A stretch of DNA of 64,000 bases, taken from Physella acuta. Taxonomy: Eukaryota > Mollusca > Gastropoda > Physidae. A program made the translations under genes and the position numbers. The stretch spans positions 806,001-870,000 of the forward strand of contig NW_026732021.1 of NCBI RefSeq assembly GCF_028476545.1. The letters run 5' to 3'. Under the pieces are notes generated by a model. That model worked only from the letters and a program-made list of their open reading frames with translations. It did not search any database and was not told the origin of the DNA. This document shows positions 13,201-26,917 of this stretch, in pieces; position 1 is the stretch's first letter; the number at the start of each line of letters is the position of its first letter.

Positions 13201-16200
13201 TCTGTATAGATCTAGTTACCACACTAGGCTAACAACTCTGATCAGTAACTTCAACTTGTTATAAGCCTCAGCCCATTCTAATGTAAACAATAAGACAAAT
13301 GCTGCTATTTTTAAACATATCATTAAGTACTTGGGCAGGATTTATCTGTCAAGGTGACTATTAACTTGATGACAGCATGTTTTAGTAGAGTCATTTTTAA
13401 ATGACTCATCTCAGTTAAACAATCACTGAAAACAAAACAGCATTTTCTCATTACTGAAATTGAAATGCTTGGGTACAAAAGACAAAACATTCTTTACAAA
13501 ATATAGATATATATTTTCTTATTTGTTGTCATTTTTAATTCTTTACAGTCCAAACAACTGCACCAGAGATTCATTAATTTTAAATTAACAGATTATACCG
13601 GCTAAGTCTACATCTACAAATAACTGACAACATTTGAGCAAGAAATCATTCAAGAAATGGAGCAGACATTGCACATATAAAAAAATTATGTTCTTATGAC
13701 TTGGTTAATTCCTGTACTTTGTTTAGAGGCTAACCATCTCCTTCAGCTGATGCATGTCAGTAAACTAGCAGATACAAAAGGAGCTGCCAATAAAAATCAG
13801 TCTAATAAGAAGAAATATAAGGGGAAAAAGACATTTTTACTGTACATAATGCATAGAATACACATTTTTAAAGGTCTCATTTCACTTTTTGTATTAAGTG
13901 TAAGTATATTATTGATAAGTATACATGTAAAGATGTTTTCTATTAATAACTCAATTTAAAATTTTCTTTTCAAGGGAAAAAGATAAAGAAGTACAGAAAG
14001 TTATGTTGTCTATCCTCTTCATTTATTTTAAGTGGAACTTACTATGTTGTAGTAGTATTTATTTGAATCATGTACAACAGCTAATGATTCTGTTAGAAAA
14101 AAAAATATACAGAAATATGGCTTTCCATTAGTTTAACACTGACTAGCAGAAAAAAAAAAAAAAAGACATTTTAAAAACTTATTCATTTTTGTAAAGATTA
14201 ACTAAAGTTTAGCAGGCCAGTGCATGAAAATCTAACTTCAACAGCATAGTGTTTAATTATTCTAAATGAGCAAACAAGTTGGTTTTTTTTTGTTTACATA
14301 GAACGAAAAATGGATTAAAATAACACTTAAAGCAGTTTATCATTTATGACTAGAAGGACTGAATACTCTCAAGTTTCAAAGGGGCTCATAACCTTCTAAA
14401 TAGACACAGAAAACTTAGGATGCAGTAGGTAAGAATAAGAAATTCTTTCAGAGAAGAGTATGTGTTGTTTTTTTTGGGACATTTCATATTGTAAACTGTG
14501 ACTTTAGAAGAAGTCAACTTTGTAGCCAACTACAGTTACTGGAGATGTTAGCTTTAGTACATGCCTCAGACCCCCCTCAGGATGTTAAAAATAGGTTATA
14601 TTTTGATAATTAAACTTTTAAAATATTTGCTCATACATACTTACATACATATATATATATATATACTTTTGAATATTGACATATTAATGAGCTTAGCCGG
14701 TTTTTGTAAATTTCTAAGGATTTTTTTAATATAGGATATTAAGAAGCATTATCCAATTTCCATTGTTTAGAAAAACTAATAACTTTTGAAGATTCCCAGA
14801 ATAAATAAGGTTTAAGTATAGAAGTTCTACTAAAATTACTCAAAAACTACTTTTTTAAAAGAAAACTCATGGAAATGTAGAAGTTATTAATAAAAAAAAT
14901 TCTTTAAAAAACTGATTAATAGCTACATAGCTGATTCTTTTTGAAAGTAAAGAAATGGTAAAATATAAGAATTATAATACATTAGTATATAGTTTACAAG
15001 AAACACCCAGCAAAAATACAATGCTATTTTAAACACAACTAATAAATAGTCTATCTATTCAAATTGATGCTGTTAAAAGTACATAAGGATGTTAATTATT
15101 ACATAGTCTAGAGTTAAAATCACAGTACTACTAGTGCTGAACACCACAGCAATGAATGCTGGGATATAATGATATGTTACGTGAAAAGAGTTGTTTGAGA
15201 ATGATATGTTTGAATGCATAGAATTCTTAGACTCGTACAGCGAGAGTGAAGGAAAATAAAAGTATACAACTAGCACACAAATAATCAGACCTATTTGTTT
15301 GATAAAAATTAAAGCTCATAACTAGTCATTAAAGATGATAAAATAAAGACACAACAAAATCAGGGAGCATACAAATCTATTATTTAGCACCAATAGTAAT
15401 GTATAGGCGAAAGTTTTAACTCACTCAATTAAGATGGAATTTTTTCATGTATACATAACAAAACGTTAGTTTTACAAACTAATATCACATATAGGAAACC
15501 TCGAGATAATATACAAAATAAAAAAAAAAAACCTACCAACATTAATGGGAAATATAGCCAGTAGAAAGTCAAATGGTTTTTGAGCACAGCTCAGTCAGAC
15601 AGAACAAAACCAACAACTTTACAAGTGAAAAGCTTCTAATTATAACCAACCTACTTCTGTCGTTTCAAGTAAAGCTTGTATTGTTTTATATTTAAGAAAA
15701 TTTCTATTGAATAATTCAATTTTAAATTATGCATTTTTGTTTGAGCTTCAGCAACAATGCAAGCAAGGTCTGTAAAACCAATTCCTGCTTACTTGTTAGG
15801 GTTTATTTCTAACAAGGTTAGCGGTTTTTCCAGGGTAATGACTATATTTAACCACGACTTGCAACTGAAGATACTTTTTTTGTAATGTAAATTAAGTTGC
15901 TGTCATTATTTATAATTCTTTACCAAAAATCTGTATAAGATTATGGCCATTTACTTTCCCAAATTTTTACACTAGATATATTGCTAAAGAAACAGAAAAA
16001 AAAGAGAGATCCATCATATATAACACAATTCTTAAGAAAGGATATTATAAGAATATAATTTTCTAAACTTCAAGCGCTTCTACAGTTGTCTGTTACACGA
16101 CTTATCCAACCAAAATGCTTCCAGTTAGAGTATTTCCACCTAAAATTGTGTAATAATAAAATGTCCAACAAGATCAGCCTAGCATTTTGTTCATCTTGTC

Positions 16201-16787
16201 AGCCAAGAACATGGGCAATGAATGCATAAATCCTTAGTCTGCAAAAGTGGTTTAGGCTTCGATGATCAATAAATTAGAGAAGTCATATGTTAATAAATTA
16301 AATAACCACAGAAAATGGAAATAAAGAATTGCTTAATATAAATAACTGTTTATCTTCATTGTTATGTTACTAAAACCATATGGTGTCAAACATTGCAACA
16401 GATTTATACAGTACATATTATGTCAGCTCTGTCTATTTAGTAATGGGACAAGTATATATTTAAACACAATGGATGTATTGTACCTGTAGCAGCAGTAGGT
16501 TAGAATGGCACTAAATAACAACATCCTATTGCAGCACTTAACTCCATGGGTGCAAGAAAACTGATACAAGCCAAACATCAACCTCTGATAGTTACTGACT
16601 GTGTCACTACTACTGTGAAGACTCAACTTATACAGCTCCAGGAATCAGTACACAAACACAATTACCAACTGAAAGACATCTGGGCCACAAGTTGTCACAA
16701 GATGGATATTCTTTGGTTTTTTTCGTCCTCTCAGAGCTAGAGTTTATCCTTCATTGCAAGTGGATATTTTTTTTTTTAAATTCGTTG
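10252..16787. other. Gene-free AT-rich stretch, probable long ATXN7 3' UTR plus intergenic DNA
   Basis: No credible exon, RNA gene or known transposon is visible on either strand. The open frames here are short, AT-rich and without recognisable domains. The right part joins the ATXN7 stop codon, and vertebrate ATXN7 also has a kilobase-scale 3' UTR, so several kilobases may be 3' UTR. Reverse-strand AATAAA candidates lie near 11.76 and 11.86 kb. Confidence 0.45.
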
Positions 16788-19700
16788 CTAAGATATGAGA
16801 TTTCCTGCAGAAGAACTGGAAAGCTGGGACTGTAAATGAAGATCAGATTTAGCAGACACGCGGACTGCAGTTGCATCCACATCGCTTGAAGCTCCTCCAC
16901 TGGTGGTGACAAGAAGCGTATGCTGCTGCTGCTGCTGTTGCTGGAGCTGTGGAGGTTTGCTGGCAGCAGTCAGAGCAGCCAGACTTGCTTGGCTGACACT
17001 GATTGGAAAAGTCAAGGACACTCCTTTGCTCAAGTTAAAAGTCCCTCCTGGTTTTAATATGGCTTGGCTAGAACAGAGCTGAGCTCCAGAGCCTGAGGGG
17101 AGTGGCACTGCTATAGATGAGGAGTTGGCTTGTAACATGTTACTTAAGGAAATACTTTGTTGTTGAGCTTTGTTGTGTTGGTTGTGATGATGGGGTTTAG
17201 AAGCAGAAGTGTGATGACGCTGACTGTTGCCCGATTTATCTGTGGTCAAAATACATTAAATAAATAAATAAGAAAAATGTTGTGAAAACATATTTTTGCA
17301 AAAATGCTGCATCAATACATAATTAAAACTGTTCCCATTATTACTCACAAAATTATGTCATGTGACCTTTGTCGACTATTCAAATGATTGTTTTAAAAAA
17401 GGAATAGTGAGTGACATAAATGCTAAGTTGGAGTAAAATAAGACAGCTGAAACAAATGACATTTTTTTGTGTAACTAAAATACTAACTTACCACTCAAAT
17501 TATTTCCAAATTTTGATTAGGCCTATGCATAATAATTTAATAATTAAAAATGTTAAGTGCATGTGAAAAAGAAAAATGTTATTCAAAAATCTAAAGATGA
17601 TCAACATATGAAAACAGCATTTTTCTTTAACCTGTGTTGACTGAAATCTATGCTTTAAGCAGGTGAGCTGAGTTATGGTAGTAACAGAATTTTGGTTCCA
17701 AATATTGAGCATTAAATCTGTCAATACCTAATTACATTAAAAACATTTTATAGTAATTCTCACTATTGATCTTTCTTACCATATGTTTGTCCTAAGCCGT
17801 TCACAAATGTGGAACTTGTTATCTGGTTTGATGAAGAATCCTGAAAAAATGAGTCGCTAATTACCATTCTGACAGTCAATAGATGAACATTTAATACTAC
17901 ATATAAACTTATCAAGCAGAAATGACAAAATGAAAAAAAAATTACCACACAAATAAGCTGTGATGGATTGCCTGCGGCTGAATTGGCTGTTGAGGTTATT
18001 GCAACTAAAGTAGGTGTATTACACCCTGATGCTAAGGCCACTGAAGTCAGTAAACTTCCACTGTCCATAAGCACTGCGTTTGCTGGCAGGCCTGCTGAAG
18101 TTATCACACTACTACTTGGAATCAACTTGAAGCCCTCCAGAACTGGGATCTTGGAGGCAGATTTATTCACTACCTGTTGAGACTTAGAGGCTGAACTCCT
18201 GTTACGTTTCACAGTTCCAGGGATGGTGCCTGTTGTACTGGATGTGGTGGAACTGCTTGGTGTAAAATTTTTGTTAAAGAAAAGTGTTGATCCTTGATTA
18301 GCTGCAAGCTCGGCCAACTGAGCTCCTGTTATGTTGACTAACTGTCCGTTCACCAACGAAGATGAATCTATGCCAGTGAGTACAAGGTTAATGTCTTTAA
18401 ATATGTTGTTATTTTTATGTGCTGAGCCTGAAACGGTGGCAGCGTTTGTCGTGTTGAGTTTAGCTGCTGCAGCTGTGCCAGTGTTGAGCTGACCAAGGTA
18501 GGTGTTTGTCAAGTTCACATTTGGAATGGCTATCAAATTACTAGTATGGTGATGACTGTTTAAACTGGGCGTGAGTATACCTGTCAGACTAGACTGTTGT
18601 GAGATAGCACCAGTAAGGTTGGTGGCAGAGACAGCAAAAGTAACAGATGGGGCTACAGGTAGCGCTCCATTGCTGCTAGCAACAGCTACGAGCTGGCCAT
18701 TCGGGCCCCCACTGCTTCCACTTCGTTTTCTCTTGCCAGGATTTGTGAGTTGTGTTGATGAAATGGTAGGAAGAGGGGATGCTGATGGGCTACGAGAATT
18801 CACTACATCTCTGGACTTGACAGACCAGTTTAGGGCAAGGCCGGATTGGGTTACTGAAGATACTGATAAGGGGGTAGCTGTAAGTGCGATGGATGAGGGC
18901 AATGATAGAGATGCAGCTACTGATATAGGTGAGAGATTAACTGATGTAAAAGTCAATGTATTTGCTGCAGCTGCCATGGGAGAGGTGGCCAGATTTGATT
19001 TGGGTTTGATGGTTGGCTTGGCAACATTGATCAGTGTTGAGTTTCTGTTGAATGCTGCGCCACTAGCATCCACCATATTAAATTCATAGGGGTCATGTGA
19101 ACTGTTAACAGCTTGAACTTCCTTTGGTAAATTAGATTCAACACACAGTTTCCTGAAAGTGGAAAGTTGCCATTAGTAAATTATTTAACTGTTAAACATG
19201 GCCACATCTTACTGTTGCCTCACTGTAAAACAAGCTAATAAGTAACCATTAGTTTCTGAAGTTTTATCACTATTATTTTACAATGGACATGGAGCTCATT
19301 ACCACAACTTACAGCAAACTTTTTGGTAAACATTATACAACTATAAAAACTCACCTGACAAAAAGCTATGATAAAACAAAAGCAACCTACTTGTGTGGAG
19401 GAGGATTCAACTGCCGCTCTAAAGCACTGAGGAAAGCTGCTCTCACATAATCCATTTTACGACAAAACAAGAAACAGCCTCTATCATTAAGCCGACCACC
19501 AAACTGACAAACCTGTGAATTAAAAAAAACAGCAACATGTAAAAAGCAATAATAACTATTGTTTCCAACTCTGAACAGTTCTGACATGTAATGAATAAAA
19601 GTGGTTAAGTGTGAATATTCAAACTGTATACTACTAACAGCCATTGGTTTAGGGTGATGAGAGAGGAAGCTCTGGTCTGGTTTTTTATCCAGTGATGAGC

Positions 19701-22700
19701 GTGTTGGTTCACCAGATGTAACCCTAACAGTGGTTTCCTGTTTGACAGCTGACTCCTCTTTCACAGTTATAACAGGAGGAAGTAAAGCAGATGAGGTAAA
19801 TCTGAAAATTTTAAAAACAATCTTGGTACTCCTTTAAAGCACAAAAGCAAGTGGCATTTTGAAAAAGTTGATGGCAACACAGATGCATCTATATTGTCAA
19901 AGAAACAAGCCCTATTTTACCTTTGAAACACATTTCTAGGTTTGGCAAAAGTGGTATTAGCAGGAATTCCAGTGGAAGGTACTGTAGGTTTAGACATTGC
20001 TACAGTTACTGCACTAGTGTGACTCAATTTTATATTCCCTGAGCTCATTCCAGGAGATGCTTGCTGTTTTAACGTAGCATTGGCAGCTCCAGGTGAAACA
20101 CGGTTTGCATTCGCTGCAGAATTCTGACTTTCAGCTTTAGCTTTCAGAAGTGCATCTTTAGCTGCCTTGTGCTCTTTAAGAAGATCATCAAAGGATTTGC
20201 TTCTTCCTGGGACTGCTCTTCTTAATGACAATGCATGTGTCTGAAAGTTTAACATACAACATTATTAGGTTCACATTCTCACAACAGTGCTGAAGTTAGA
20301 AAAGCAAACAACAGATTACCTTGCAGGTAAGAGAACGAGTACAAGGCTTCCCAGTCTCTGATACCTTAACCCCACAGTGCTTGTCAGCATCATATTCACG
20401 ATCTGAAAAGGATGAATCAGTGTTTCAAATAATAACAGCTACTTAATGTTTATAACCATATTGCTAAGCAAAAAATTTCCTTTATTCAATATACTTATCA
20501 TTTTTGTTAACAATGTGGCTTTTAAAAAACAAAACTATTTTAATCAATCAAGTTAATAAACATACATAATGGAATTACTACCTTTACATGGTAAAAATTT
20601 GCGCTCCTTTTGGTCTTTTCCAGCCTTAGAACTCTTAGCACTTGTGATTGGTCTTGCTGCTAGAGCACCAGCTGAACCAATTGTCATCACAGGTGCTATC
20701 ATAAGAGGCTTAGTTCCTACTGTCGTTGTAACAAAAGTTGTCACACTTCGTGTACTTAATGGTGTGTCAGTCCAAGATTTTGTAACAGCAATCAAAGTAG
20801 GAGTTGAGATAATAGAAGGTGAAGTGGTTATTGCCACCGAAGATGGTGTTGTTAGTGATACAGCAGACTTTATTGAGCCATTCATTAAAGTAGAAATCTT
20901 CGATGTGTCCACTATACTAACAACACTGCTTGAGAGATCTGATGCAGATCCAGATGTTTCTTCTAAGCTTGTTTCAGACAATGATGTTGGCACACTTGCC
21001 ACCTTTTCTAGTTTCTCTACCTTAACAACTGGATTGGAAATAGCTGTTGAAGCCGTGGTCGCTGGTGCTATCCTATTTCCTGGCTTAACAGATTTGAGAG
21101 GACTTATTTTCATACTAACCCCAACATGAGGGGCTGAAATGTTTTTCATAGAAGCAGGCACTTGCTTTAAGCTTGCTTTTGTAGGAGGTCGCCCAGAGCT
21201 GACTGGTTTAAATATACCTCCTGTGGACCTATTTCCTGATTTTGTAGTCGGTGGTGGTGGCGGAGCAGAGGTTTTGGATGGCAATGGCATAAGTAACTTT
21301 TTACCAAGTTCAGAGTTAAGAGCAGATGCTGGAATATTGCCCAGACTGCTGAGATTTGTGGGTCCATGGCGAGATTCTAATTTCAAAATGTGACAAAAAA
21401 AGTTAAAATGCAAACTGCTGATATTATATATTTTGTTATACACATAAAAACTAAAAGATTGTTATGCTTTAACATACAGTAAAATAGGAAATTAAAAATT
21501 ACTACCAAAAAAATGTATAAATGTTTTGGACTGAATATCATGGATTGGTATACAAACAACACATTGAGCATTTCTGGAAAACTAAGCTGGCTTAATTGTA
21601 ATTCATTACTTACAACCTTGGACCAATGATTCATTTTTATAATACTAATTTCAAAACACCTAAATGAATTATTCCACTGAAATATGCTAAAATACTTTTT
21701 AATCAACTCATGGGGTATCGTTAGTAATAAATTAAAAAAAAAAAAACAACAAACCAATATGATTTTTAAGAGCTTGGGGCTTCACCAAAAGGTTACACTT
21801 CTCACAAACAACCAGGCTGAATTCATCCCTTGATGGACAGAAACCAAAAAGACCCATGTCTGCAAAGATGAGAAATATAATTTAACATCAAATTTAAAAG
21901 ACCCAAATCATAGTTCATATGCTATAGTTAAATTGACATAGTATCTAAAAAATACTTAATTGTAAAACATTTTGTGCAACAATGTAAAACAAATGTAGCT
22001 CATGAGGGCTACTTGATTTATTTGAACAAGGCTATGTTTTTAAATCTAATTACTTTAATTAAGGTTGTCTTAAAATCATTTCTAGAAATACTGACATTGT
22101 ACTGAGTTAAAATCTTAAGTAGAAAACTCTAGAGTAAAGCTAAATCTAGATCTAGATCTAGACTAGACTAGATCTATATGAAATTACTAAAAAAACATCC
22201 AGTCTAGAATCTAGATCTATCTCTAGATCTAGTCTAGAATCTAAATTCTGAATCTAGAAAATGAAACATTCAGTTTAGGACTTTAGGCTTACTTATGCCC
22301 TAATGTTAGTTTTAAAGGCCCATGATTGGAGCAAATTTAAATAAATGTGCTAATGAGTTTGACTTAAATAAAATCCTTTTTAAAATTTCTTTTCTTTTTG
22401 TTTGTTGGCTTTGAAGTAGGATGACTTTCTTTTGTGCTTACCTTGTCTTGAAAGTTTCATGCTATCACTGGAATTTTTATTACCATCCTTGTCACCTTCT
22501 TCTTCTTCTGAAAAATTAGAGTGCAGAATGCAACATTTAAAATATCAATAATTTTTAGAAAATGTATTCTTTAGCAGTTTAAATACAAACATTGGAACAT
22601 CATTTCTAAATTTGGCTTTTATTCCAATTTCCATTCAACCATTCCTGGTAAACGCGGCGGAGCCGTCCTAACAAGCCGTGTAAACATTGGGTATTTTGGG

Positions 22701-22863
22701 GTAATAATATCAACTTAAGTTTCCAACTAGTTATGGCAATGTTAAAATAGTAGATAACTAGTGCATTATTCTCACCATTCTCTGTGCTAGAAGACATAAA
22801 GTCCGCCAGTGCTGACCATTGTTGACCAATAATTAGCGACGGACTACTGTCCTGGGTCGCCAT
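16788..22863 (-). CDS. ATXN7: Ataxin-7 (SAGA deubiquitinase-module anchor)
   Basis: Exons in transcript order: 22863-22776, 22507-22442, 21859-21755, 21376-20582, 20402-20320, 20240-19921, 19801-19639, 19512-19391, 19152-17946, 17840-17780, 17239-16788; 3462 bases, 1153 aa. Ataxin-7 (yeast Sgf73) tethers the H2B deubiquitinase module to SAGA. Evidence in order: a GQQW segment near the N-terminus; the ataxin-7 zinc finger (LFGFCPSRDEFSLVVCEKC, then KPQALKNHIESRH); the SCA7 domain (DREYDADKHCGVKV, TRSLTCKTHALSLRRAVPGR); and a CQFGGRLNDRGCFLF segment like human CTFGSRQIGRGYYVF. The rest is Ser/Thr/Ala-rich and disordered. Human ATXN7 has its polyQ near the N-terminus; here none is seen there, but seven Q occur near the C-terminus (about 16920-16945). 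The start at 22863 (AAAATGG) has strong context; in-frame ATGs at 22917 and 22941 are alternatives. THOC7 is the divergent neighbour. Confidence 0.92.
22136..22260. repeat. TCTAGA/AGATCT-rich palindromic tract in ATXN7 intron 2
   Basis: Dense overlapping TCTAGA, AGATCT and CTAGATC motifs make this tract locally self-complementary. Similar short tracts recur near 44.86, 51.8, 52.1 and 55.65 kb, so this is a genome-wide low-complexity style and not a gene-specific feature. Confidence 0.7.
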
Positions 22864-22960
22864 TTTATTTTCTTGTTGCTTTTTATCGACACGGAAATTA
22901 CCGAGATTTGACGTCATCTTCGTGAATATCCGAATACACAACTCATATCAATTGTAACTC
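22864..22960 (-). promoter_or_regulatory. ATXN7 promoter/5' UTR with palindromic CRE
   Basis: TGACGTCA, the CREB/ATF consensus palindrome, is at 22909-22916, followed on the gene strand by an ETS-like CGGAAA core on the opposite strand near 22892. The CRE overlaps the in-frame ATG at 22917. That argues that transcription may start close by and that the ATG at 22863 is used. Confidence 0.5.
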
Positions 22961-22962
22961 TT

Positions 22963-23080
22963 TTCGCATTTTTTTATTAATATTACAGCATTAATTTTTG
23001 TTGGCTCTGTTGTTTTCCATGTCTCTGATCCATATCTATTTTAGCTATTTTCGCATTTTTATTACTATTACAGCATTAAT
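22963..23080. repeat. Direct duplication of about 85 bp upstream of ATXN7
   Basis: The motif CGCATTTTT..ATTACAGCATTAAT occurs at about 22967 and again about 84 bases later at about 23051. The copies differ by several substitutions and one small length change. Confidence 0.6.
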
Positions 23081-23296
23081 TATGATACCGATCTCTACAC
23101 ACAAAAGCAGTACGTGGTAAATTTAATTACATATAGAATCTAGGCTTACTTACTTATTTGAACTCAAAACTATTCAAAACTTTTATGTTTAACTATTGTA
23201 GCGCTAAATAAATTACATTTACGACAGTTTGATTCATTTTTATTGTTATTCAATTCTAAATTCTGAAAATAAATCGGTCGCCTAGGACTCTGTCCG

Positions 23297-23442
23297 TAGG
23301 GGGGGGGGGGGGGGGCGCCAAATAGGTTGGAAAAACAAATTGAAAGTTTGAGGGGGGGGGGGTGCAAATCGAAAGTTTGAGGGGGGGGGGGTGTAAATCG
23401 AAAGTTTGTCCCCGGGCATCGGGAAGGGTCGCTACGCCTCTA
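23297..23442. mobile_element. Partial hAT-type MITE copy
   Basis: Poly-G runs alternate with GTGCAAATCGAAAGTTTG, and the right end reads TCCCCGGGCATCGGGAAGGGTCGCTACGCCTCT in parts shared with the complete copy at 39063-39242. The left terminal repeat is not recognisable. Confidence 0.7.
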
Positions 23443-23454
23443 ATAATACGGTGC

Positions 23455-23770
23455 CATAGCGCTCACGGGATAGCCCGCCAAATAGCAACATGCCGGGGCG
23501 CCGTCAAACGCGCCTGATTCAATGTAGTGAACGACTATAACCCCCGTTTTATCCTTAGTCTACCGCAGTGTTTAAACCGAACATAGGCGTCAATACGCTC
23601 ACGGGAAAGCCCGGGGCGCCAAATCGCAATTTACAAAAACAGCTTCCAAAAACACGAAATAACAGCTAAACATTTAGCTTTTAACATTACTTTTTTTTAA
23701 AAATGCAACAGCGTGACAAAATGTCCCCCCCAACCCCCCCCCCCCCCCCCACAGGAGTGTGACGTATTTC
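23455..23770. repeat. Fragments of unclassified interspersed repeats
   Basis: The left part holds GCGCCTGATTCAATGTAGTG followed by AACGACTATAA, a motif seen again at 32.30, 32.37, 37.46, 37.61 and 37.79 kb. The right part (GCAATTTACAAAAAC ... CGAAATAACAGCTAAA ... TAACATTACTTTTTTT) recurs at 36.05-36.15 kb. Confidence 0.65.
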
Positions 23771-24201
23771 TAGGAATCAAGCCAGACCCCCCCCCTCCCA
23801 CCTCCTCCGGAAAACATGTACCCCATATTGGTGCTATTTTTACAAATTTCAGCTATTGCTTTATTTTTTTTAATAGAAAATCACTAGTTAAATCCGCACA
23901 TGAAATAGTTGTGAAATTATGAAATGAAAAAAATGCTCTAGCTAAGTGTGCAACTATTCTTCTAGCCATTCTAAATGTCCAAAATTTAGAAAAGTAGGTA
24001 TACGGAAAATCAAAGCCAGGGATGATATCAGGCCAACAGATTGCGGTATGTCTCAATCCTAGCCTTAATAAGTTACCAAGGTGTTTAATTTTTCCTTTTC
24101 GTTCCTACATGGTCTCCTGCTAATCTTCTCAGATGTTCCTAAATTTATTCATATCCTTTCAGCCTCTTCCAGCCCGCTACGTTGCCATGTCATCCTGAGT
24201 C
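23771..24201. other. Intergenic stretch, nothing recognised
   Basis: No gene or assignable repeat is seen here beyond a poly-C run at the left edge. Confidence 0.4.
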
Positions 24202-24659
24202 GACCCATACGGCGCTAACCATAAAGCGAACTAGGCGGTCGCCTAGGGTGCTATCCATAGCGGGGTACAAAAATGTGTAATCGCCATTATTAAAAAGTAC
24301 CTAATTAGTAACAACTGATTATATTATATAAACTATAGACAGGGTAATACTCTAATTGTAATATACAAAGGCTTAGCGATTTATGACTGTGCTCAGGACG
24401 AACTATCAACTTTGCGCCCCTTCTCAAATTAGGCCTATAAATAGTTATTCGCGTTGGTGAAAATGCCCCCCCCCCCTCATTTGAAAAGGTCATGGTGCTG
24501 TTTACCAGTTACTTTGCCTTTTTTATGTTGGTGTCACACAATTGATGCATGAAAACTTTAAAGAAGTCCGTAATGCCAAGTAGCCCTGAACATTCTTTAT
24601 TTCGATTGTATGAGATTCAGTACGTTTTACGCCCCTCTGTTGGTCGGCGTGTGCATATG

Positions 24660-25202
<543 letters not shown>

Positions 25203-25297
<95 letters not shown>
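25203..25297. repeat. (TA)n microsatellite
   Basis: About 47 TA units immediately follow the right end of the degraded MITE. Confidence 0.98.
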
Positions 25298-25300
<3 letters not shown>

Positions 25301-25518
25301 ACATACATAATATGTATGTATATATTATATTAATATATGATATGGGGACCCGGGAAAATAATTGCGGGTAGGGGGGGTGCGTTCTAATAAGGTTTGTCTA
25401 GGGCGCTAAATAACCTGGCGCCGGCACTGCCCACGCCCTTCCTAATCGTGTGCCTAATCTATCGCCATTTTTCATACTTGATTTGCCATTCCTGTCCACA
25501 TATCTCCCTAATTTTTGC

Positions 25519-25827
25519 CAGAGGCATAGCTAGGGGATGGGGGTTGGGGCGGCCGCCCCGGGCGCCAACCCTAAGGGGGGGGGGGCGCCAAACGGGTTAA
25601 ATAAAATAATGAAGAAAAAAACCTCATTCTGAGCTGCATTACTGAATGATACACAGCCGAAGTTTTTTTTTTTTTTAAATAGACTACTGCTTGGCTTTCC
25701 TGATTAACTTAATTGTTTTCAATTTTTGACTTCATGGGATAGTAAGTAGTAAAATGGGGGGGGGGGGGGCGCTTTTCTTGTCCATGTGGCGCAAATTTTA
25801 TAGTTCGCCCCGGGCGCTACGCCTTTG
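25519..25827. mobile_element. hAT-type MITE with near-perfect 8-bp target duplication
   Basis: Terminal inverted repeats are CAGAGGCATAGC at the left and GCTACGCCTTTG at the right. The flanking 8-mers are ATTTTTGC (25511-25518) and ATTTTTGG (25828-25835), seven of eight matching. An 8-bp duplication with CAG termini fits the hAT superfamily. The interior has poly-G runs near both ends, shares CCGGGCGCC motifs with the other copies, and has no coding capacity. Confidence 0.8.
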
Positions 25828-26050
25828 ATTTTTGGTTGCTATTTTATTTGAATAAACTTCTTAGACACCTATTTCTAAAAGTTTGGATTCTTTTTTTCTG
25901 TTGTCTGTTACTCTCCATGTCTCTTATTCATAGCAGGTACTGCTTTGACGTTGGTAATAAAGACTCTTATTTTAGTTGCTTGTTTTGAGTAATTCTTTTT
26001 AGTAAGTAACAAGTAATTCTAGATAACTAAAATAATCTTTTACAACCAAC
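25828..26050. other. Intergenic spacer, nothing recognised
   Basis: AT-rich spacer without a visible gene. It has a weak resemblance (TTCCATGTCTCT-like words) to sequence near 23.0 kb. Confidence 0.35.
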
Positions 26051-26148
26051 ATGTGAAGCAGTGTCGTAGGCAGGGGGGGGGGGGTTAGGGGGGGGGGTCA
26101 TAACCCCTCCTAGACCCCTCGGTATATATATATATATATATATATATA

Positions 26149-26917
26149 TGTAACTGGGGTAGGCCTAACTACCAGTTACAAATGATAACGAACGAGAAGC
26201 CGAGACCCAGTGTTGGTCTGATGCAACCGATAACAGGTGGCTTATTGGGTCGGGCTGATAACAACCTCAAAGCCGGCGCGTGCTATTTTGGGAAACGGTA
26301 TTCAGACGGCCTGTCGGCTTTGATGGATAGGACGCAGATGTTATTTTACGGTCTGTACGTTTGAACTACGCAACTGGTGGTCGGAGATCGAGTACAAGTA
26401 TCGATTACGGAGGAATACAAGTACGGAGACGAGTACGGATACAAGGCATAAATAGGAGGGCACGGCAGGACTCGTTCTCTCTCTTCCCGTTTCAGCGAGC
26501 TCTCTTCCATCTTCATCGCTCGCTTAGATCAGTCAGTCTGTGTGACTATGTCAAGTCGGTTATAGAACGGGTTAGCCGTATTGTGTTAAGGAGGATTATA
26601 GACATGTGGATTCAGTTATATAAAGCCTAGTGAAGGACTGTTAGGGGTCAGTTGATTCAGACTATTATTGAGAAGCATTCCTGTTGATTTATTGTGTTAT
26701 TATGAAGCATTTCTTGATTCATGTAATAAAGGATCAATAGCGAACCTGCATCTTGAGTATCTATACTGTGGTCAATGTTGTCTAGAATGAGTGGTTAAAC
26801 TCGTTAACACGTGGCACTACAGGCAATTAGGTCTCATTACATGTGGCGTTGCGAGCATGGTAACTGTTGGCTCGTTACAATTGGCGTTGTCGGCAGGATA
26901 AATGTTCGCTCGTCACA
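26149..26917 (+). repeat. 5' LTR
   Basis: The LTR runs from TGTAAC to GTCACA (TG...CA ends). A TATA-like ATAAATA is at 26448-26454 and AATAAA is at 26725-26730. The last about 100 bases hold two variants of a GGCGTTG..GGCAGG/GAGCATGG word resembling the primer-binding-like site just beyond the LTR. Confidence 0.92.

Noticed and set aside
18571-19089. Plus-strand open frame of 172 codons (and a similar one at 20569-21129)
   Set aside because: They lie antisense to ATXN7 coding exons with well supported splice sites. Low-complexity Ser/Thr/Ala coding sequence leaves the opposite strand open by chance.
26182-26630. 60- and 89-codon open frames, repeated at 31014-31462
   Set aside because: They lie wholly within the two identical LTRs and have no family resemblance. 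LTRs rarely encode protein, so chance frames are the simpler reading.
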